A DNA stretch of 64,000 bases. Source: Glutamicibacter sp. JC586. Lineage in GTDB: Bacteria > Actinomycetota > Actinomycetes > Actinomycetales > Micrococcaceae. The translations under genes were made by a program, and so were the position numbers. The notes below the pieces were generated by a model. The model was not told where the DNA came from and made no database searches. It saw only the letters and a list, made by a program, of their open reading frames with translations. Below are positions 61,604 through 64,000 of the stretch, in pieces (within the stretch, counting starts at the first letter, position 1; each line of letters starts with the position of its first letter). Location of the stretch: assembly GCF_009805585.1 (NCBI RefSeq), contig NZ_VHIN01000009.1, positions 124,001-188,000 on the forward strand, read 5' to 3'.

Positions 61604-63370
61604 CTATTTGCGTCCGACAAACCAATCTTGCAATTTGTCGATCCGAGCTTGTAGCTGGTCCGCGGTGGCTTGTGGCACAGCCGGTCCGCCACACACACTA
61701 CGCAGCTTATTGTGAATCTGTCCGTGCGGTGTTCCGGTTCGCGCTGCCCAGGCAGAAACGTTTTTGGACAGCTTGGTCCGCAACTCCATCATTCGCCGGT
61801 GATCCGAGACCGGTTCAGGCTTTGAGACGCCCTTGTTGATTTGCTTGTTCTGCTGCTTGCGCAACAGTTCGGAGACCTGATCGGTGTCCAGTAGGCCCGG
61901 AATTCCAAGGAAGCCAAGTTCCTCATCGCTACCGATGTCGGCGCCGGTACCAAATTCACCACCGTCAAAGAGCACACGATCAAAGGACGCTTGTGAGTTC
62001 AGCGCCTCAAACTTGCTGCGAACGAGATCGTCGCTAGCCTTGTCTTCCTTATTGGCCGCTTCAAGCAGCGAGTCGTCTAGGCCATCTTCGTCCTTGGAGC
62101 CTTCACGGTCCAAGGCATGGTCGCGCTCAACTTCCATCTCGTTGGCCAGGGCCATCAAAATGGGCACCGAAGGAAGGAAGACGCTGGCAACTTCTCCGCG
62201 TTTACGGCTACGCACGAAGCGTCCGACGGCCTGCGCGAAGAACAATGGGGTTGAGGTACTTGTGGCATATACGCCAACGCACAGACGCGGCACGTCCACG
62301 CCTTCAGATACCATGCGCACCGCGACCATCCACCGTGAATCAGATTCCGAGAAGTCGTCAATTTTCTGCGAGGCTTTGGGATCATCAGAAAGAATGGTGG
62401 TGACCTTTTCACCACAAATCGCTTCCAACTGAGCGGCATAGCCACGCGCGTCTTCATGATCGGTCGCGATGATCAAGCCGCCAGCATCCTTCACGGTACG
62501 GCGAACTTCTGACAAGCGTCGATCAGCGGCTTGTAACACCGAAGGGATCCAGTCGCCGTGCGGGTCTAGCGCGGTGCGCCAGGCATGGGCGGTGATGTCT
62601 TTGGTGAATCCTTCACCAAGGTTTGCTTCCATCTCTTCGCCGGCCGCGGTGCGCCAACGCATATTGCCCGAGTAAGCCATGAAGAGCACGGGACGAACCA
62701 CATGGTCGGCCAGCGCGTTACCGTAGCCGTAGGTGTAGTCGGCTTTGGAACGTCGAATCCCGTCGCCTTCATCTACGTACTGAACGAAGGGAATCGGAGC
62801 AGCGTCGGAACGGAACGGAGTACCGGTCAACGCCAGACGGCGTGCGGCAGGTTCAAAGGCTTCGCGAATGCCATCGCCCCAAGAAAGGGCATCACCTGCG
62901 TGGTGAACCTCATCCATGATGACCAGGGTCCGACCGCCCTCGGTCTTGGCACGGTGTACCGCTGGCTTCAGCGATACTTGGGCATAGGTGACAACCACAC
63001 CCATGTAGTGCGAGCCGTGGCGCCCGTCAGAGTTCTTGTAGTTCGGATCCAAGGCAATGCCCACGCGTGCTGCCGCATCCGCCCACTGCTTTTTCAGGTG
63101 GTCGGTCGGTGCGACAACGATCATGCGGTTGATCTTGCCCGAGTCAATCAAAACCTTAGCAAGTCGCAGTGCGAAGGTGGTTTTACCTGCACCAGGGGTT
63201 GCCACTGCCATGAAGTCTTTGGGTTCAGTCTCAAAGTACTGGGCTAGGGCTTCTGCCTGCCACGCACGAAGCTTGGGGCCGGTGCCCCAGGCAGTACGTT
63301 CCGGATACGCTAAAGGGAGTTTGTCTTCCAGTGGAAGCTTGTCACCAAAGTCAAAAAGTGTCTCGGTCAT
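61604..63370 (-). CDS. DEAD/DEAH-box helicase (SF2)
   Basis: 588 residues. Helicase core: Q-like segment RAWQAEALAQYF, Walker A ATPGAGKTTFALRLAK, motif II MDEVHHAGD, motif III LALTGTPFRSD, motif IV-V RMVSEGVDVPRLCVGVYATS, and motif VI QAVGRFVRSRKRGE. The last ~170 residues, acidic then helical, are actinobacteria-specific. It resembles the stand-alone SSL2/Type III Res-like helicases of this phylum, not a restriction subunit, because no methyltransferase gene is near. The upstream DUF3039 gene is a common neighbour. Role in DNA repair or RNA metabolism unknown. Confidence 0.88.
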   Translation of the reverse strand: MTETLFDFGDKLPLEDKLPLAYPERTAWGTGPKLRAWQAEALAQYFETEPKDFMAVATPGAGKTTFALRLAKVLIDSGKINRMIVVAPTDHLKKQWADAAARVGIALDPNYKNSDGRHGSHYMGVVVTYAQVSLKPAVHRAKTEGGRTLVIMDEVHHAGDALSWGDGIREAFEPAARRLALTGTPFRSDAAPIPFVQYVDEGDGIRRSKADYTYGYGNALADHVVRPVLFMAYSGNMRWRTAAGEEMEANLGEGFTKDITAHAWRTALDPHGDWIPSVLQAADRRLSEVRRTVKDAGGLIIATDHEDARGYAAQLEAICGEKVTTILSDDPKASQKIDDFSESDSRWMVAVRMVSEGVDVPRLCVGVYATSTSTPLFFAQAVGRFVRSRKRGEVASVFLPSVPILMALANEMEVERDHALDREGSKDEDGLDDSLLEAANKEDKASDDLVRSKFEALNSQASFDRVLFDGGEFGTGADIGSDEELGFLGIPGLLDTDQVSELLRKQQNKQINKGVSKPEPVSDHRRMMELRTKLSKNVSAWAARTGTPHGQIHNKLRSVCGGPAVPQATADQLQARIDKLQDWFVGRK

Positions 63371-63425
63371 ATACCTTTTCCCGGCCGCGTGCTGTGTGTG
63401 AAGTAGTGCTAATAAATCTTGGGCA

Positions 63426-63677
63426 CTACCCCATCAAGGATTCGTAAACTTCCTTGCACTCAGGGCATACCGGGAATTTCTTGGGGTCTCGGCCCGGAGT
63501 CCAGACCTTGCCACACAACGCGATCACTGGTTCACCGGACAGCGCCGATTCCATGATCTTTTCCTTCTGGACGTAGTGCGCAAAACGCTCATGATCCCCG
63601 GCCTCGACACTCTGGGTTGTCTCGGTACGTTCGATCGTTGCTGTGCCGCCACGGGTTTCTTCAGACTGTTCCACCAT
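63426..63677 (-). CDS. DUF3039 family zinc-ribbon-like protein
   Basis: 83 residues from ATG 63677. The core is HERFAHYVQKEKIMESALSGEPVIALCGKVWTPGRDPKKFPVCPECKEVYESL, in which Cys-x16-18-Cys-x2-Cys probably binds zinc. Family function is unknown. Longer in-frame starts are rejected because TAGACT, a -10-like element, ends seven bases before this ATG, the pattern of a leaderless mRNA. It precedes the helicase by 55 bases on the same strand and may be co-transcribed. Confidence 0.8.
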   Translation of the reverse strand: MVEQSEETRGGTATIERTETTQSVEAGDHERFAHYVQKEKIMESALSGEPVIALCGKVWTPGRDPKKFPVCPECKEVYESLMG

Positions 63678-63827
63678 GCCATCAAGTCTAATACGTTTTG
63701 AACTCACAATGGGTCGATCAACCATGGGAGCTTGTCCACACACCCGAGCCAAAACTCGCGGTAACCGGCTGTCACCTGCCCGATCTACACCCACAGCACG
63801 AGGCATAATTCACCGGGTTTTAACATC

Positions 63828-63882
63828 AAAAACGACACGGGATCATCAACCAAAAAGCTTGACGGTGATGTTCCCGTGTCGT
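63828..63882 (-). terminator. Intrinsic terminator after the right-edge gene
   Basis: Ten-base arms 63832-63841 and 63873-63882, extended by an imperfect ATC/GAT pairing, followed on the minus strand by TTTTTG. It lies 15 bases past the stop of the partial membrane gene. Confidence 0.85.
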
Positions 63883-63897
63883 GTGGAGGCGATGCTG

Positions 63898-64000
63898 CTA
63901 TTTGTTCACCATAACCGCTTGCATCAGTTCCGGTGCACGCTTTTCGTACCACTTGCCACCAAGAATAATTCCAAGGATCAGCAATCCGATGCCTTCAACT
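63898..64000 (-). CDS. C-terminal end of a membrane protein (cut by window edge)
   Basis: The last 33 residues of a protein that continues beyond the right edge. They read as a hydrophobic helix (EGIGLLILGIILGGKW) followed by a short basic tail (YEKRAPELMQAVMVNK). Likely a transporter or other polytopic membrane protein, but not enough remains to name a family. Confidence 0.6.
   Translation of the reverse strand, partial: VEGIGLLILGIILGGKWYEKRAPELMQAVMVNK

Noticed and set aside
61604-63370. Restriction-system helicase subunit
   Set aside because: Has SF2 helicase motifs like Type III Res, but no methyltransferase or specificity gene is near, and the length and neighbour (DUF3039) match a stand-alone actinobacterial helicase.
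1-64000. tRNA, rRNA, riboswitch or prophage genes
   Set aside because: Looked for T-arm-like GGTTCGA motifs, conserved rRNA stretches and phage or integrase proteins. The GTTCGA-containing sequences found belong to terminator stems. A covariance-model scan would be needed to exclude small RNAs.

Overview
The window looks like chromosomal DNA from a moderate-GC actinobacterium, most likely family Micrococcaceae (Arthrobacter/Glutamicibacter relatives). The reasons are protein style, actinobacterial gene neighbourhoods (clpS-DUF2017-murI-metallohydrolase-rph-rdgB; helicase plus DUF3039), a homoprotocatechuate dioxygenase closely resembling the Arthrobacter/Brevibacterium enzymes, and several start codons arranged as leaderless genes. 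No rRNA, tRNA, CRISPR array, transposase, phage gene or replication origin was recognised. Assignments come from reading translated sequence and motifs; no database search was run.

Layout: 0-2.4 kb, NAD de novo operon (Nudix-type regulator, nadA, start of nadB) with a palindromic operator candidate. 2.4-11 kb, housekeeping and envelope genes: hydrolase, Na+/H+ antiporter, lipoprotein, XRE-type regulator, ilvD, phosphatase, secreted protein. 11-15.9 kb, homoprotocatechuate (3,4-dihydroxyphenylacetate) meta-cleavage operon with an unusual fumarylacetoacetate-hydrolase/RraA-aldolase fusion, its GntR regulator, and hpaE and hpaD. 16.1-21.2 kb, GntR regulator divergent from a MatC-type dicarboxylate carrier, a class III CoA-transferase and a fused AccD/AccA-like carboxyltransferase; together they suggest a variant malonate-utilisation pathway. 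21.2-27.7 kb, ABC-F protein, desaturase, TetR/MFS efflux pair and a membrane protein.

27.7-34.8 kb is a maltose/maltodextrin regulon (malEFG, alpha-glucosidase, LacI regulator) with two near-identical LacI-type operators and no ATPase gene. 34.8-38.5 kb has an MHS-family transporter facing an IclR regulator across a palindrome, plus another MFS carrier. 38.6-45 kb holds sbcCD, an apparently catalytically dead ADP-ribosylglycohydrolase-like protein, and a DnaQ-BRCT exonuclease. 45-47.9 kb is a GC-richer module: SRPBCC protein and an ABC exporter under a YtrA-type GntR repressor with a clear operator.

48.1-51.4 kb is a three-gene DUF4956-VTC-CotH cluster, a probable membrane-anchored polyphosphate-polymerase-like and secreted-kinase system of unknown role. 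51.4-55.7 kb is the conserved clpS to rdgB block. 55.8-57.7 kb encodes NAD salvage (pncB, pncA). 57.8-61.6 kb has a reductase-fold protein and a tightly overlapping DUF2156-DMT-DUF998 membrane cluster probably concerned with lipid aminoacylation. The window ends with a helicase, a DUF3039 protein and the tail of a membrane protein.

The best candidates for undescribed biology are the matC/CoA-transferase/carboxyltransferase operon, the DUF4956-VTC-CotH cluster, the pseudo-ADP-ribosylglycohydrolase, and the FAH-RraA fusion.
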